64,000 bases of DNA, taken from the NCBI GenBank assembly GCA_047967505.1, contig CM106539.1, one strand, 5' to 3'. Positions 1 to 11,339 of this stretch are shown piece after piece. The position numbers and the translations under genes are program-made. The first letter of the stretch is position 1. The number at the start of each line of letters is the position of its first letter. This DNA comes from Dipteris shenzhenensis. Taxonomy: Eukaryota; Polypodiophyta; Polypodiopsida; Gleicheniales. The notes beneath the pieces are model-generated. The model saw nothing but the letters and a program-made list of their open reading frames with translations. It was not told where the DNA came from and did no database searches.

Positions 1-545
1 CCGAGAAGGAGGCATGTCACATGGAAGAAGCCAATGCAAGGGTAAAGCAGCATCAATATATCAAAATTTTGATTTTGAAGAAAGAAAATTAGAAAATCGC
101 GAATTCTTATAGGGCCACAAAATGAGCTCCACTTTTTCCTAATGGCAATATTGTCATTCTCCTCAAATTTAGCTTAACTAATGCTAATTGGGATACAAAA
201 CCCTTCATGTGAGAAATAGATAAACCAAGGTCTCCTTGAGCAAACAAAGAAAAAGGCATATTTCAATTCAAATTTAGTTAACTTTCACCCATACACTTTC
301 TCAATTTGGTCCCAATTGTGCTTTTCCATTGAGAGATAATCAATACAATGGACAAGGCATTTATTGAGATGAAGCATAATCATTGCTTCGTCTCATTCAT
401 TGTCCTCAAATTCATCTAGCTTTTCTAAGTTGGGTGTCGTATTCCCATTAACGTATAGCCATAATCCCTTTAACATGAAGACATGCTTCACTTGAGTTTT
501 CCATGCATGAAACCAATCACCATTGAAGTTCTCAATGGTAAACAT
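1..545 (-). pseudogene. Ty1/copia gag relic, copy A (runs off the window start)
   Basis: Reading the minus strand from an ATG at 543-545 gives the start of a copia-type gag (UBN2-like). It has a tryptophan-rich opening (NGDWFHAWK), then LKGLWLYVNG, then an acidic stretch (LDEFEDNE) and HLNKCLVHCID. The frame has stops and shifts, for example a TGA after EDNE, so it is not functional. The same sequence with its upstream flank recurs at 55.3-56.8 kb. Gag would form the cytoplasmic virus-like particle of the retrotransposon. The LTRs cannot be located here. The family assignment rests on pattern recognition of the N-terminal gag motifs. Confidence 0.55.
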
Positions 546-1300
546 CTCCTTCAAGGCCATAGTCCCAAGAAAGTAACAGGTTGTCTATAGGTAACAAACA
601 ACAAGAAAAAGGACTTTCTACCTCTTGCAGTTCTCTTGTGTGACGGAACTAATGTAATACATAGCAACTCATGACTCGTACTTGTCAAAGACTTTTTAGG
701 GATAGAATATGATAGAAAATAGTGTGTACAAGTCCAAACAAAAGAAAATAGAGGAGGAAAAATGAAAAATATAGCAAACTACTGGGCAATGATACTAATA
801 GTAGAAATATGCTAAATACACACTCTACGAGCTTCATTAAGGTAGGTGATGAGAAAAGAGTTGCTCAAACCCACAAGAACATTGGAAGAAGTTGTTCATA
901 CATGAGAGACAAATAGTAAGGCTTCGTTGTTGGAATGTATTGGTCTTCTACAAGCTATGCTATAGTGATTGCCTAGCAACCAATCATGGAAGAAACAAAT
1001 GCTAAGGATGTCACCCATACGGTGGTGGATACCTAACTCTAGCTGATAAAGAATGGAAGCCTCATTCCTCTCAATGAGAGCCTTTAGAAGCAATTAACAA
1101 AATACTGAAACTTTTGGACATTTTCTCTTGTTTTGGACCTTTTTTCCAACATGCTCACCTTACTCCATGTTCGAATTTGAGATACTGCAAAGGTTATCTC
1201 CATACTACTATGCATAGGAAGAAACAAAATGAAGCATATTGAGCAAAGTATGAAAGGGGTATTGTGATTGGCTAATTATAACCATGAGATATAGCACATG
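546..1300 (-). repeat. Non-coding flank of gag relic A, duplicated near 56 kb
   Basis: This stretch upstream of gag copy A aligns with 56011-56800, with many substitutions and small indels. It probably holds the leader and perhaps part of an LTR of the same retroelement family. I found no primer-binding site and no clear TG..CA ends. The short minus-strand ORF at 896-1093 lies in this repeat and is not supported as a gene. Confidence 0.5.
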
Positions 1301-1404
1301 ATGTAAATTCTCTAGAAAATTACACATTTTTAGTATTGAAATACACCATTTAATTTTGGAGGGGAAGGGTCACTTGTGGATGGGCAGGAGGAAGGGGAGG
1401 TGGG

Positions 1405-1935
1405 CTCAAGATGTGGCAAACACCACATCTTGGTATGGGAGGAAGCAATAGGAGGGGGTGGGAAGGAGGCATGGGAGGGAGGAGGCTGGGGGGGGTAGCA
1501 GTGGGGGGGGGATGCGCAAGATGTGGCACATGCCACATCTTTGGGGTAGAAGGATGGGAAAAGGAGGATGGAGAATGAGGAGAGAGTGGAAACATTATAG
1601 TGAAGATGTGTGGGGTCCCATACATCCCTAGTATAAAGTCTCCACCCTCTCCTCATTCTCTATTTCCCTCCTCTCATACTATTCCCCAAGATGTGGCATG
1701 TCTCACACCTTACCCCCCCTCCCACCCCCAACATGTGGTATGTGCCACATTTTCATCCCCCCCAAGATGTGCCATATGCCACATCTTTCCCACCTCCCAA
1801 AATATGTGCTGTGAGCCACGTCTCACCTCCTTCAACCAAGACCTCCTACATCTGACCCCCTAGACCCACAAGCAAAACCCTTCCTCGTGCCCCCCTATAA
1901 GATGTTGTGCGTGCCACATCTTGACCCCACGATTG
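1405..1935. repeat. C-rich array with palindromic AAGATGTGG units
   Basis: A degenerate array built on a 24-bp near-palindrome: AAGATGTGG, a short centre, then CCACATCTT. Clear copies are at 1408-1431, 1518-1541, 1764-1787 and 1899-1922. They are separated by poly-C or poly-G rich spacers, and the strand bias flips near 1600 (G-rich before, C-rich after). Copia element 1 is inserted in this array, which resumes at 6892. The Pro/Ser-rich ORFs here are by-products of the repeats. Confidence 0.75.
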
Positions 1936-2287
1936 TGTTGAGATATCGAGCTCCACTCGTGATATGCCAGGGTGACCGTTGTGCATTTATGTCACCGACT
2001 TGTTAGCTGCAGATGCGGTTGGTACACCGCCCATGAATAATAGCTGGATGACAACTATCCTTATGTACTCTAGTTCGTGGCTCAGCTAGTATGCCACTTT
2101 AGTTAGTTGAGTTTGGTTTGAGACCCACATATAGGGTTCTTCTATTTCTTTGTACTATAGTTCTTTTAGCTTTCACAACTAAGAAGAGAAAAACTATTTT
2201 CAGCCTCCACCTTTGTGTGTATTCCCCCATTGTGTAAGTGAGAAAGCCACAAGTGAGACTCCTTCCTTCTCTCCCACTATCTTCACA
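1936..2287 (+). repeat. 5' LTR of copia element 1
   Basis: The 352-bp LTR starts TGTTGAGATATCG and ends CTTCACA, directly before the primer site. At three places this copy has CAG where the 3' LTR has TAG (near 2010, 2085 and 2201), so the 3' copy has taken C-to-T changes at CHG sites. The LTR should carry the element promoter and RNA ends; I see no strong TATA box. Confidence 0.95.
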
Positions 2288-2303
2288 TGGTATCAGAGCT
2301 TGG
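2288..2303 (+). other. Primer-binding site of copia element 1
   Basis: The sequence tggtatcagagcttgg starts immediately after the LTR. TGGTATCAGAGC is the standard complement of the plant initiator methionine tRNA 3' end, used to prime minus-strand synthesis. Confidence 0.92.
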
Positions 2304-5249
2304 TTCGTGGTAAGGAGCTCAAGAAAGCAAACCAAGTTTGCAGTGTCCTGGTAAGAGGACCAGTGTTGCTTTCCTTTTTTGAGTTTGGGAGCAAATCTCT
2401 ACAGGTAGCACAGCCGGAAAGTGCAAGAGTGCATTGTCTCAGATTAAGACGCCCTTTGCGGTGTGGCGAGAGGGCAGTATATGCTACGGGAGATGGCAAA
2501 GCCCTTGGTAACTTTATTTTTCTGATTCGAGCCCATTTCGTGGCCTGTTTTAGAGGCAGAAGTTCTCCGCAAGCACTGAGAAAAAGGCCTTTTTTTTGCT
2601 ATGTGACCACTGCTCGCCTTTTTTTTGCTATGTGACCACTGCTCTGCATGTCGGTGAAAAGTTGCCATACAAATTGCATCGTATGCCTGTGCATAGAGAT
2701 ATTGGGAGTTACAGAATCGTCCTTATTGCCTGTTGATGCAAAATCGTCACTAGGAAGTGACTGTGTGGTCAAGTACCACTTTTGTCATTTTTGCAGATTT
2801 GCCCTTATGAGGCAGAAGCTATGTTTTTTGCAATCACTGAATATTTTGCAGTGTTCTGTAATGGCATCTAATTCTCTTTCATAGATTGTCATTGAAAAGC
2901 TTGACAAGAACAACTTCCAGGCATGGCAATTTAGAATGACGAATTTCTTTATGGGAAAAGGCTATTGGAGTTCATTACAGGAAATGAAGAAGAACCAGTT
3001 CTTCCAAATGTTCCCAATCAACAGGAAATGCAGGCATTTAAAGGATGGCTTGAGAGAGCTAGAAAAATTATGCACTGGCTATCTATCAGTATTTCAGATT
3101 CTATGATTGTGCATATTCAGGATGCAAGTACGCCAAAGGAGCCATGGGATACTTTGACAAAAATGTACAACACAAATACACAAGCCAGGAAAATGCAGCT
3201 CAAGCAGGAGTTGCACAATGTGCAGAGAGAAAATATGAGCATCAATGACTACCACATGAAGGTGAAGAAAATTGCAGATGCACTTGCTTCCATTGGGTCA
3301 CCAGTGGAAGATGATGATTTAGTCTTTGTGACCTTGAATGGTCTAGGAAAGTATTATGCATAGTGCCGGACATCCATTGCCGTCCGTGAAAAATTTCTTG
3401 ATTTTGAGGAGTTGTTTGCTCTTCTGATTTCTGAAGAGCAGAGACATGGTGGTGCATCTTCTTCAGGAGGAACTTCAAAAGAAACTGTCTTCTACTCAAA
3501 TGCTAGAAGAGGTAGAGGTAGAGGTAGAGCAGGCCAATCTGGAGGCCGTGGTAGGGATCAGAATATGTAGCAAACTCAAGAAAACCAATCCTATGGAGGA
3601 GGACGTGGTAACTCTAGAGGCAGGGGGAGCCAAAGAGGTCGTGGTGGATGGCAGAGAGGCCAAAATGCAAACAACAATGTTGAATGCTACTACTATGGTA
3701 AAATGGGTCATATGGCTAAAGACTGCTATAGAAAGCAGAATGACATCATGAATGGAAAATTGCAGCAAGGGAATTATGCATCTTCTAGTAGACAGGGTGA
3801 TGATAGAAATGAGCATCTGTTTATAGTGCAGCACATGACCAATTCTGTGACAAGTGCAGAAGAAAGCAATGATGTGTGGTATGTTGACTCAGGTGCATCA
3901 AACCACATGACAGGTCATGCAGAATGGATGCAAGATGCAAGGAAAATGGAAAGACCAAGATTTGTGGAGACTGGTGATGATACTGCACATCCTATTGTGC
4001 AGATTGGTAAAATTCCTTTGTCTATGTAGGATGGGAAAAATAAATACCTGTCTGATGTATTTCATGTCCTGAATATCACCAAGAACCTGGTTTCTATTGG
4101 TCAAATGGTTGAGCAGGGCTTGCAGGTCGGATTTAATCCTCATGGATGCTTTGTTGAGGATATGAAAAACAATGGTCGCTTGATAGCAAAAGGAAAGAAG
4201 AAGGGCAGGATGTTTACGTTGGACGCGGACATGCCTGAATTGAGTGCAGCAATGTTTGCACATGGGACCGGTGTACTTGTGGATATTCATATCTGGCATA
4301 AACGCATTGGTCATGTTAATGTACAATGACTTAAATCAATGCAGGCCCAAAATATTATTGCAGGATTGCCTAACTTCAAGGTTGCAAAAATGCATAAAGT
4401 ATGTGAAGCCTGTCAATTTGGAAAACAGGCAAGGAAACCATTTCCTAGACATGTTCAAGAGAGTAAGAAGCCATTGGAATTAATCCACTTTGATGTGTGG
4501 ACTACTAAAGCTGCATCTATTGGAGGCTGTCATTATTTTGTCACTTTTATTGATGACTACAGCAGAAAAGTTTGGGTGTATTTTATGAAAAAGAAAAGTG
4601 AAGTGTTTGGGCATTTCAAAGCTTTTAAAGCTATGGTTGAAAAAGAAACAAGGTTGCAAATAAAATGCCTAAGGTCAGATGGAGGGGGAGAGCCTCTCAA
4701 ATGAGTTTGCAAGGTTCCTGCAGGAGCATGGCATAAAGCAGCAATATTCATGCAGTCATACCCCACAGCAAAATGAACTTGCAGAAAGGAAAAACAGGCA
4801 TATTGGAGAGGTATATCGAGCCATGCTAAATGAAAAAGACCTACCAGATTATTATTGGGCTGAAGCAGTTGCTACAGCAGTTTACATAATGAACAGGACT
4901 CCCACTGCAACAATACATGGCATGACGCCAGAGGAGATGTATATTGGTAGGAAACCAGATATTTCTCATTTGAAAATTTTTGGTTGCATTGCCTATGTTC
5001 ATGTGCCAGATGAGTTGAGGTCCAAGTTGGATCCAAAAGCTAAGAAGTGCATCTTTATTGGTTATTCTCTGTAGCAGAAAGGGTATAGATGCTATAACCC
5101 TTCTACTCATAAGTTTACAGTCAGCAGGGATGTTGTTTTTGATGAGATGAGTAGCTGGTATAAACCAGTAAATGTGATTGATGATGTAGATGCACAAAAT
5201 GGTAATGTTGCACAGAATTCATAGCAACAATCACAAAATATTAGTGGAC

Positions 5250-5412
5250 CTACCTCAGGGGGGTCACTATGTATAAAACCTCAATATCACGTGCGTTCAA
5301 GGCCTATATTTAAAATCCCTTATCTGTAAAATTTTTCATTAATAAAATGTACCCCTTTTCTATACAAATCTGTAAATTTTTTCCAAAGCTGTTCATCCTG
5401 AGTTTGTTTGCA
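5250..5412. other. Non-copia segment replacing part of reverse transcriptase
   Basis: About 160 AT-rich bases lie where the first half of the reverse transcriptase should be. They contain a motif with a CACGTG core (5258-5300) that recurs at 43210-43252 and 50725-50766. The segment ends tttgtttgcag just before coding resumes, which looks like an intron acceptor but may be chance. It could be a small insertion with a deletion, or filler DNA from break repair. Confidence 0.55.
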
Positions 5413-6518
5413 GGTTGAAGAAAGCCTTGTATGGCTTGAAACAAGCACCTAGAGCATGGTCTGACAAGACAGGATAGTATCTTGTCACTATTGGCTTTCA
5501 GATTTCCAAGGCAGATTTCTCACTTTATGTGAGAAACATAGAGAAAGGTATTATGCTGCTTGTCATTTATGTTGATGATTTGATCATCACAAGTGATAGT
5601 GATGAAGATATCCTTCATGTGAAAATGCTATTGAAGCAGAAGTTTGAGATGAAGGATTTGGGAGAGCTGTGTTATTTCTTGGGCATTGAGGTGATTAGAT
5701 CACCAAGTGGGATACGGCTCTTGCAAAGGCAGTATGGATTGGACATGCTGTCTAAATATGGGATGACAGGCTGTAAGCCTATTTCAATTCCTTTGGAGCA
5801 GAATGTGAAGCTGAGCATAGATGCAAGTGAGCTTCTGGAAGACCCTACTATGTACAGATGCATAGTAGGAAGTTTGATTTATATGATTATTACCAAGCCA
5901 GATTTGAGCTATGCTATTGGATTGGTAAGTCAATTTATGTAGGTTCCAAGGAAACCGTATTTGGATGCGGCTAGATGCATACTCAAGTATGTGAAGTCCA
6001 CATTGCAGTATGGACTATTTTATGAGACTGGGGTTCAAATACAGTTGCATGGATACATTGATGCTGATTGGGCTAGTAGTATTTCTGATAGACGATCTAC
6101 CAGTGGATATGTGTTCTCTTTTGGGAGTGCTACAGTCACTTGGAGTAGCAAGAAATAGCCTATAGGTGCCTTATCGAGCATAGAGGCTGAGTACAGGGGT
6201 GTAGCAATGGCTGCATGTGAGGTAGCTTGGTTGCATAAGCTACTTTATGATATGCATCAGTCTACAGATGGGCCAGTTGTCATTTATTGTGACAACATGA
6301 GCAGTATACAGTTGGCAAATAACCCAGTCTATCATGCTAGAACAAAGCACATTGAGGTGCATTATCACTGTGTGGGAGAAGGTTTTACTAGGTCTTATTG
6401 ATCTAGTTTATGTCAGCACATAGGATCAGGTAGCTGACATATTCACGAAGGCATTGGGCATAGAGAAGCTGCGCAAGTTTAGAGTTCAGAGACCTGCTTG
6501 GTGTGCAGGAATTGGGAT

Positions 6519-6534
6519 TGAGCTCGAGGGGGAG
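6519..6534 (+). other. Polypurine tract of copia element 1
   Basis: The purine-rich stretch gagctcgagggggag lies directly before the 3' LTR, in the position of the plus-strand primer. Confidence 0.8.
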
Positions 6535-6886
6535 TGTTGAGATATCGAGCTCTACTCGTGATATGCGAGGGTGACCATTGTGCATTTATGTCACCGACTT
6601 GTTAGCTGTAGATGCGGTTGGTACACTGTCCATGAATAATAGCTGGATGATAGCTATCCTTATGTACTCTAGTTCATGGCTTAGTTAGTATGCCACCTTA
6701 GTTAGGTGAGTTTGGTTTGAGACCCACATATAGGGTTCTTCTATTTCTTTGTACTAGAGTTCTTTTGGCTTTCACAACTAAGAAGAGAAAAACTATTTTT
6801 AGCCTCCACCTTTGTGTGTATTCCCCCATTGTGTATGTGAGAAAGCCACAAGTGAGACTCCTTCCTTCTCTCCCACTATCTTCACA
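6535..6886 (+). repeat. 3' LTR of copia element 1
   Basis: A 352-bp copy of the 5' LTR, starting TGTTGAGATATCG and ending CTTCACA, followed by the target duplication gattg at 6887-6891. It carries more C-to-T type changes than the 5' copy. The flank after it returns to the C-rich palindromic array (about 6892-6935). Confidence 0.95.
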
Positions 6887-6935
6887 GATTGTGGCCCCTC
6901 CCACCTCCAACATGTGACATGTGCCCCATCTTTCG

Positions 6936-7400
6936 CCTACCTCAAACTCCATGGAATTTCTTACCAAGTCAAATAGCTTTCCTAATGGAAGTCCACCATA
7001 ACCTCAACATCCGTATATCTCAATCACTAAGTGTTGTTGCTTCTTAGCTTCATGCTTTTCCCATAATTCACATTGATTTGAGGTATTGATGTTCAAGACT
7101 CCTCATATTGAGCTCTATTTTGCTCCTTCATGGCTTTGTGGTTTTTTCATAATTTACATTCAGACTTCCAGTATTCGAGTGCATCTTCGAGTGCATGGCA
7201 GTACTTAATAGTAGCAGATGATTTGCACTAGCAGTACATTTGATACATCATCAGGTCACTGTTTAGGTCACAAAGGTTAGCATCCCTGATTAGATTGCAT
7301 TGCTAGAGACAATGGTGGTGCAATTGCTATGGTGGCAACCATGGTGCCCCAATAGATTGTTGTGGCACATGTCTAGCATTGTAGCAGTAAGCTTTTGACA
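6936..7400. other. No gene seen
   Basis: AT-rich sequence between the end of the C-rich array and a gag relic on the minus strand. I see no open frame, element end or RNA gene. Confidence 0.5.
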
Positions 7401-7406
7401 TATGTG

Positions 7407-8060
7407 TCAATGATTGGTAGATTTCACACCATAGTGCATTGAGGCCACATTATTTGGCAAGTGTGCATAATGCTTACATCGATTGCACCAAACATTGGAT
7501 TGGAGATGAGTAGCACCATTACCATATTTGAAAATGCGGGTTTTTGTAAGAGACTCCTCTAGTGTTAACTTCTCCATCTCCTTGCCCAACATTTTTGCTC
7601 ATAGCACTTTAAAAGTACTTTCTTCCAAATGGGAGGAGCATGACTTGTCACTAGAGTTGTCCTATTTGGAATTTGACCATCATGGATGATTTTCTTTGTG
7701 TACCAAGATTTGTTTAGCCTAGATCACCAAATCGATTAATTTAGCCAACGTGATGTTTGCGACATTTGTTGAAGCTACATTAGATTTTAGATATTTTGAT
7801 AACCCAACTTCTTTTGGTCCATGTGGTGAAGTAAGAATTCAAAACATGTGCATGATTGGTTTGTGGTAGCCGTCAGAGGAGATGTTGAAACTTAGATTCA
7901 TATTCATCCATTGACAAATCCATTTGGTACATGCGGCCTAAATTTTCCAAGACATGGATGGTCTGTTTTTCTTGATGAAAGAGTGCAAAGGAATGCATCA
8001 TGTTATGCTGCTAGCCTACAAAATGGCTACCCAAATTGATAATACTTTGTGAAAGGTGGG
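7407..8060 (-). pseudogene. Retrotransposon gag relic with zinc-knuckle remnant
   Basis: On the minus strand, frames from about 8050 downward read like a retrotransposon gag. The segment LENLGRMYQMDLSMDEYESK is followed by KFQHLL, then after several stops a cysteine motif WCNRCKHYAHLPNN near 7500. This resembles CxxCxxxGHxxxxC with the Gly and the last Cys lost. The MDEYESKFQ pattern is typical of Ty3/gypsy gag. No LTR or polymerase domain is attached. Confidence 0.45.
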
Positions 8061-9160
8061 AAGAAACATCTCTTTCTCTAGGGCTTGATCAGCTTTTTTG
8101 GGCTACCAGACCATTGACTTGCCAACCACTCTCAAACAACAAGACATACACATTAGTGTTGTTGGTGGACTTACTAGACAATTTGGGGCTCACTCTTGTT
8201 GCTATGCATGGCTAGAAGTCATTATAGGAACAAATGGAATAGACGTTGGAAGACTAACATAGAGCGACACATTGTATGAAGATGGGTGAGAATGCTCAAT
8301 TGGAAAGAAACAAATAGTTGTAGAAATCAAGTATCAAATATATTATAAAATATCTTTCTATTACAATAGCTTGTGGATGCTTAGTCACAATATTTCCACT
8401 CAATAGTTCATTCAAACTCAATCTTCCTATATCTTGAGACTAGGCTTAGAAGCTCTATGAGCCCTTTTACTGTCTAGACTCACTACCACACAATAATCAA
8501 TATCTAAAGTCTCACATCAACTTGTTATTTATGTCTCCCTACTACAATTGAATCCTTTATCTAAACAAGAATTTCAGAATTCCTAAGGTGAGTCCACTAC
8601 CTTCTAAACTAACCTAGCTAATTTGGTGGACCGAGTTTGGCCATTGATTGGCCTTGTTGGAATATTCTTGCCTCGCCTTGAATCTTTGGAGTTCGTCAGC
8701 ACTGCCTGTGTCTTTGCTGCTTCCTCATCACTTACCACCTCAGCTCGGTAGTCCAAGTTATGCATTTCTAGATCACCTAGCCTAAGTAACTTGTTAACCG
8801 AGGGTTAAAACTCACCTCAACTATCCTTCAAGTTGTGTCCTCATGGCTCATCTCGATCAGCTCATTCTAGTCAATGTTTGAAGAATAGAGTTCCTACAAT
8901 AGTGCTCTCCAACCAAATGAGTGTCATTGTCATTTTCTTACAAATCCTCAACATTCTCTATGTGGCTGAGATGTGGCTCAAGTGAGGGAGATCCTTTTCT
9001 CTGAGTAGGGACTATAGTGCATCACAGTGGAGGTCACCTCTAGCACATTAGTTCTACTATGGATGCTAGGATGGCATGCCCTTTAGCTTGCTTCTACTAA
9101 GGTGGTGGATCCCTTGGAGGTGATTGTCAAGGTGGATTAGGCCATGGTAAAATGAGAGAG
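8061..9160. other. No recognised gene; decayed sequence
   Basis: No frame over about 60 codons gave a recognisable product on either strand. It may be internal or LTR sequence of the neighbouring retroelement relics, but I cannot match it to anything else in the window. Confidence 0.4.
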
Positions 9161-9162
9161 AT

Positions 9163-10080
9163 CTACCAGTCTATTTTTATCTGGTAGCTTGGATACACCA
9201 AAGGCCATGGATAGGTCCCTATGATATTACTGATTTTAAGACTATCAGCCCATGCATCAATCCAAATTTTGATAACTTGTTCATCGATGTTAAGGTGCAT
9301 CAAATTTGGTTGTGTTGTACTGGTTGTTGTAGCTTTTCTTTTCTCCTTCATGGCATATGCTAACTCACCTACATTCTTTAGCACAATATCTCTCTTCTCC
9401 ATGGTAAGCAGTAAAGCCACCGCATCAATAGAGTCTAAATCTTCATCAAGTTGTATGATCCTAGCTATTTTTTCATATTTGGGAACCATGCTAGCGAATA
9501 CAATCACCTTCTTATCTTCATTTTCTATCCTCAAGCCAAGCTTATGCATTTGCCTAAGTATAGATTGAGATATGTACCTAGAGATTGAAACTCATCCATC
9601 TATAGACTAAAAAGCTCTTGTTTTAATGAGTCCTTGGAGTGCTTCATCTTGTTTCCAAAGAGTGCTTCAAGAATGATCTAGTTCTCACCAACTGATCTCT
9701 CATCATCAAGGAGGTGAAAATAATCCGCCCCCAGTGCTCGTCCTAGTATGCTGATTGCTTTGTCATTCTTCTTATCCCAAGCATCCATCTTCTCTACACC
9801 CTCTTTCAGTCTCCCTTCAATTTTGGAGACGAGTTCCCATAACCCTTTCTCCATTAGTTATATCTTCATCGCCAATAGCTGCATGAGGAATAGAAGTTCT
9901 TTCCATCAAATCTCAAGACAGTGCCCTTTTCACCTGACTTCAATGTGTTCCTTGAATCCATGATTAGATGATGAGACCAGCACTTCCACAATTAGAGTCG
10001 AAGTGCAAGAATCACCAACACATGTCGGCTAGGATATCCAAATCCCTTTGCCATCGCTTTTGAATCTTGCTCCTAATCCT
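9163..10080 (-). pseudogene. Ty1/copia-type gag relic
   Basis: The minus strand holds a broken gag frame. From about 9670 down it reads GNKMKHSKDSLKQEL, then QMHKLGLRIENEDKKVI, FASMVPKYEKIARIIQLDED and ALLLTMEKRD. This is the order seen in UBN2-type gag: an MHKL helix, a LASMP-like motif, then the LLxxE region. The clean 128-codon frame is 9163-9549; the part above it is shifted and has stops. A possible primer site at 10203-10221 lies on the same strand, in the right order for an element reading leftward. Protease and polymerase domains are not found downstream. Confidence 0.5.
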
Positions 10081-10202
10081 CTTAGACTGCCAAGCTATGA
10101 ACTATCCATCGATGTAGAGGCTTTCCAAACAATGTTGCTTCTCATGAACCTCGACTCTCAAAGGTCCACACGCACACAAATCAATGCTCACAAGCCTCCT
10201 GG

Positions 10203-10221
10203 AACCTGGCTCTGACACCAA
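10203..10221 (-). other. Possible primer-binding site of a decayed copia element
   Basis: The minus strand reads ttggtgtcagagccaggtt, one base away from the usual tggtatcagagcc form. It lies upstream of the gag relic that ends at 9163. The plus-strand sequence beyond it starts tgttggttgtagag, which could be the inner end of an LTR, but no second LTR copy was found. Confidence 0.4.
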
Positions 10222-10890
10222 CTGTTGGTTGTAGAGTGCATGCAATAGAGCCCAAGACAAGGTTCTGAGAAAACTATTAAACTACATAATTCCCATGATT
10301 ACTTAGAGATATCACAGTTCAAAAACACAAAGCAAGGAGACTCAGAAAATCAACATATATTAGAGCCTTCATAGGGACAACTCCTTCATAATACCTCAGA
10401 CCATATGCCTCAACCTTGCCTTGGTGGATCTACTCATCATATATGTAACCCTATCATGTGAGTTCAACAAATGGGTCTTTATTAATTCCATTACTTAGAG
10501 ATTTATATACACATAAGGAAGTAAATTAAGGCCTAAATGTTAAAATACAAAAGGCTAGTGTAAATTACAAAAGTTTCAAAAGCTTGATGGAAGATTCCAG
10601 CATGCAACATGGACATTTGCAAACTCTTTTGGAAGAGTAGTTATGTCTTGTGAAATAAAATATGCCCAAAACGTTAAAGAAGGGTAGAAATACCTACCTT
10701 GGATTGTTGTATTGATATGTAATGTTTACATTGTGTCAAATCAGTGGAATTTTCTTCTTGCATTAGGTTTGCTAGCTATGGATTATTGGTTTTTAAAACT
10801 ATGCCCTTTTTAAATCTATGGGGAAATCAAAGAATTTATGCTCGCATTCTTTCCTAGTTTGGAAGAATTTTAAGTCAAAATTTTCTTGTT
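10222..10890. other. Possible LTR remnant, otherwise empty
   Basis: Beyond the possible primer site there is no open frame. The minus strand has a TATA-like stretch (tgtatataaatctc near 10500), as an LTR might. With no second copy in the window the outer end cannot be set. Confidence 0.3.
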
Positions 10891-11003
10891 GAAGTGTTAA
10901 TGTTTCATCATGATGACTAGATAGATACTTATGACTAATTAGATACTTATGAAGTGTTAATGTTTCATCATGATGACTAGATAGATACTTATGTTGAGAC
11001 TAA
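10891..11003. repeat. 60-bp tandem duplication
   Basis: The unit beginning gaagtgttaatgtttcatca at 10891 repeats at 10951, a period of 60 bp, with almost no differences over the shared part. The second copy breaks off near 11003. Confidence 0.85.
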
Positions 11004-11339
11004 TTAGTAGGTGTTTTAGCAAAGTTTTTTGCATAAAAGGGTTCTAATGGTTATATGCTCCTATGCATTATTGCTTTTAATGATCTTCTTATATATGGAT
11101 CTAATACGATTGGCGTGTATTACCAATTAATTTTTTGGTTTGTTTATATATTTTTATATTAGAAAAGATTATAGTATATTTGTTTGTTTGAATTTGAAAG
11201 TACTTATTAAAGTTATCAAAATAAAGCATTTTCGGCTCCTTAGCTTAGTTATAAATGTCATGACATTCAATAAATTAGGTAAAAGTAAGGGACATTCGAC
11301 CTTTCTAATTGTTCTTATATATCTACTTATAGATCTTTC

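Larger units (their letters stand above)
2861..6540 (+). pseudogene. Copia element 1 gag-pol polyprotein, inactivated
   Basis: The likely start is ATG at 2861, followed by a TAG at 2882. A one-base loss near 2960 shifts the frame. From about 2965 to 4690 one frame continues through gag (UBN2-like), a zinc knuckle reading CYYYGKMGHMAKDC (second Cys replaced by Tyr), protease DSGASNHMT, and integrase with WHKRIGH, CEACQFGKQ, TFIDDYSRK and LRSDGGGE. A frameshift in a G run near 4690 is followed by ELAERKN, the integrase Glu. The N-terminal half of reverse transcriptase is missing at 5250-5410, replaced by unrelated AT-rich DNA. Coding resumes at KKALYGLKQAPRAW, with YVDDLII and RNase H ending KTKHIEVHY. 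Stops at 3361, 3568, 4027, 5072, 5940, 6156 and 6421 are TAG where Gln is expected; that at 4327 is TGA for Arg. The final TGA overlaps the 3' LTR start, as is common in this family. Confidence 0.92.
1936..6886 (+). mobile_element. Copia element 1: complete but decayed Ty1/copia retrotransposon
   Basis: Two 352-bp direct repeats (1936-2287 and 6535-6886) begin with TG and end with CA. They bound a primer site, a gag-pol region and a purine tract. The 5-bp target duplication gattg is present at 1931-1935 and 6887-6891, so both ends of one insertion are intact. The internal order gag, zinc knuckle, protease, integrase, reverse transcriptase, RNase H places it in Ty1/copia. By eye the LTRs differ at about 17 of 352 positions, mostly transitions, so this is not a recent insertion. 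The coding region has many stops, at least three frameshifts and a gap in the reverse transcriptase. Confidence 0.95.

Noticed and set aside
2288-2303. tRNA-like sequence at the LTR borders
   Set aside because: These short tggtatcagagc stretches are primer sites complementary to a tRNA end; no cloverleaf surrounds them.
2882-6423. TAG read as glutamine (altered code or RNA editing)
   Set aside because: The frames also carry frameshifts, deletions and CGA-to-TGA stops, and the intact DnaJ frame ends normally. Methylation-driven decay explains all of it.
10222-10700. LTR of a fifth copia element
   Set aside because: A possible primer site precedes it, but no second copy, outer end or target duplication could be found, so it is listed only as a possible remnant.
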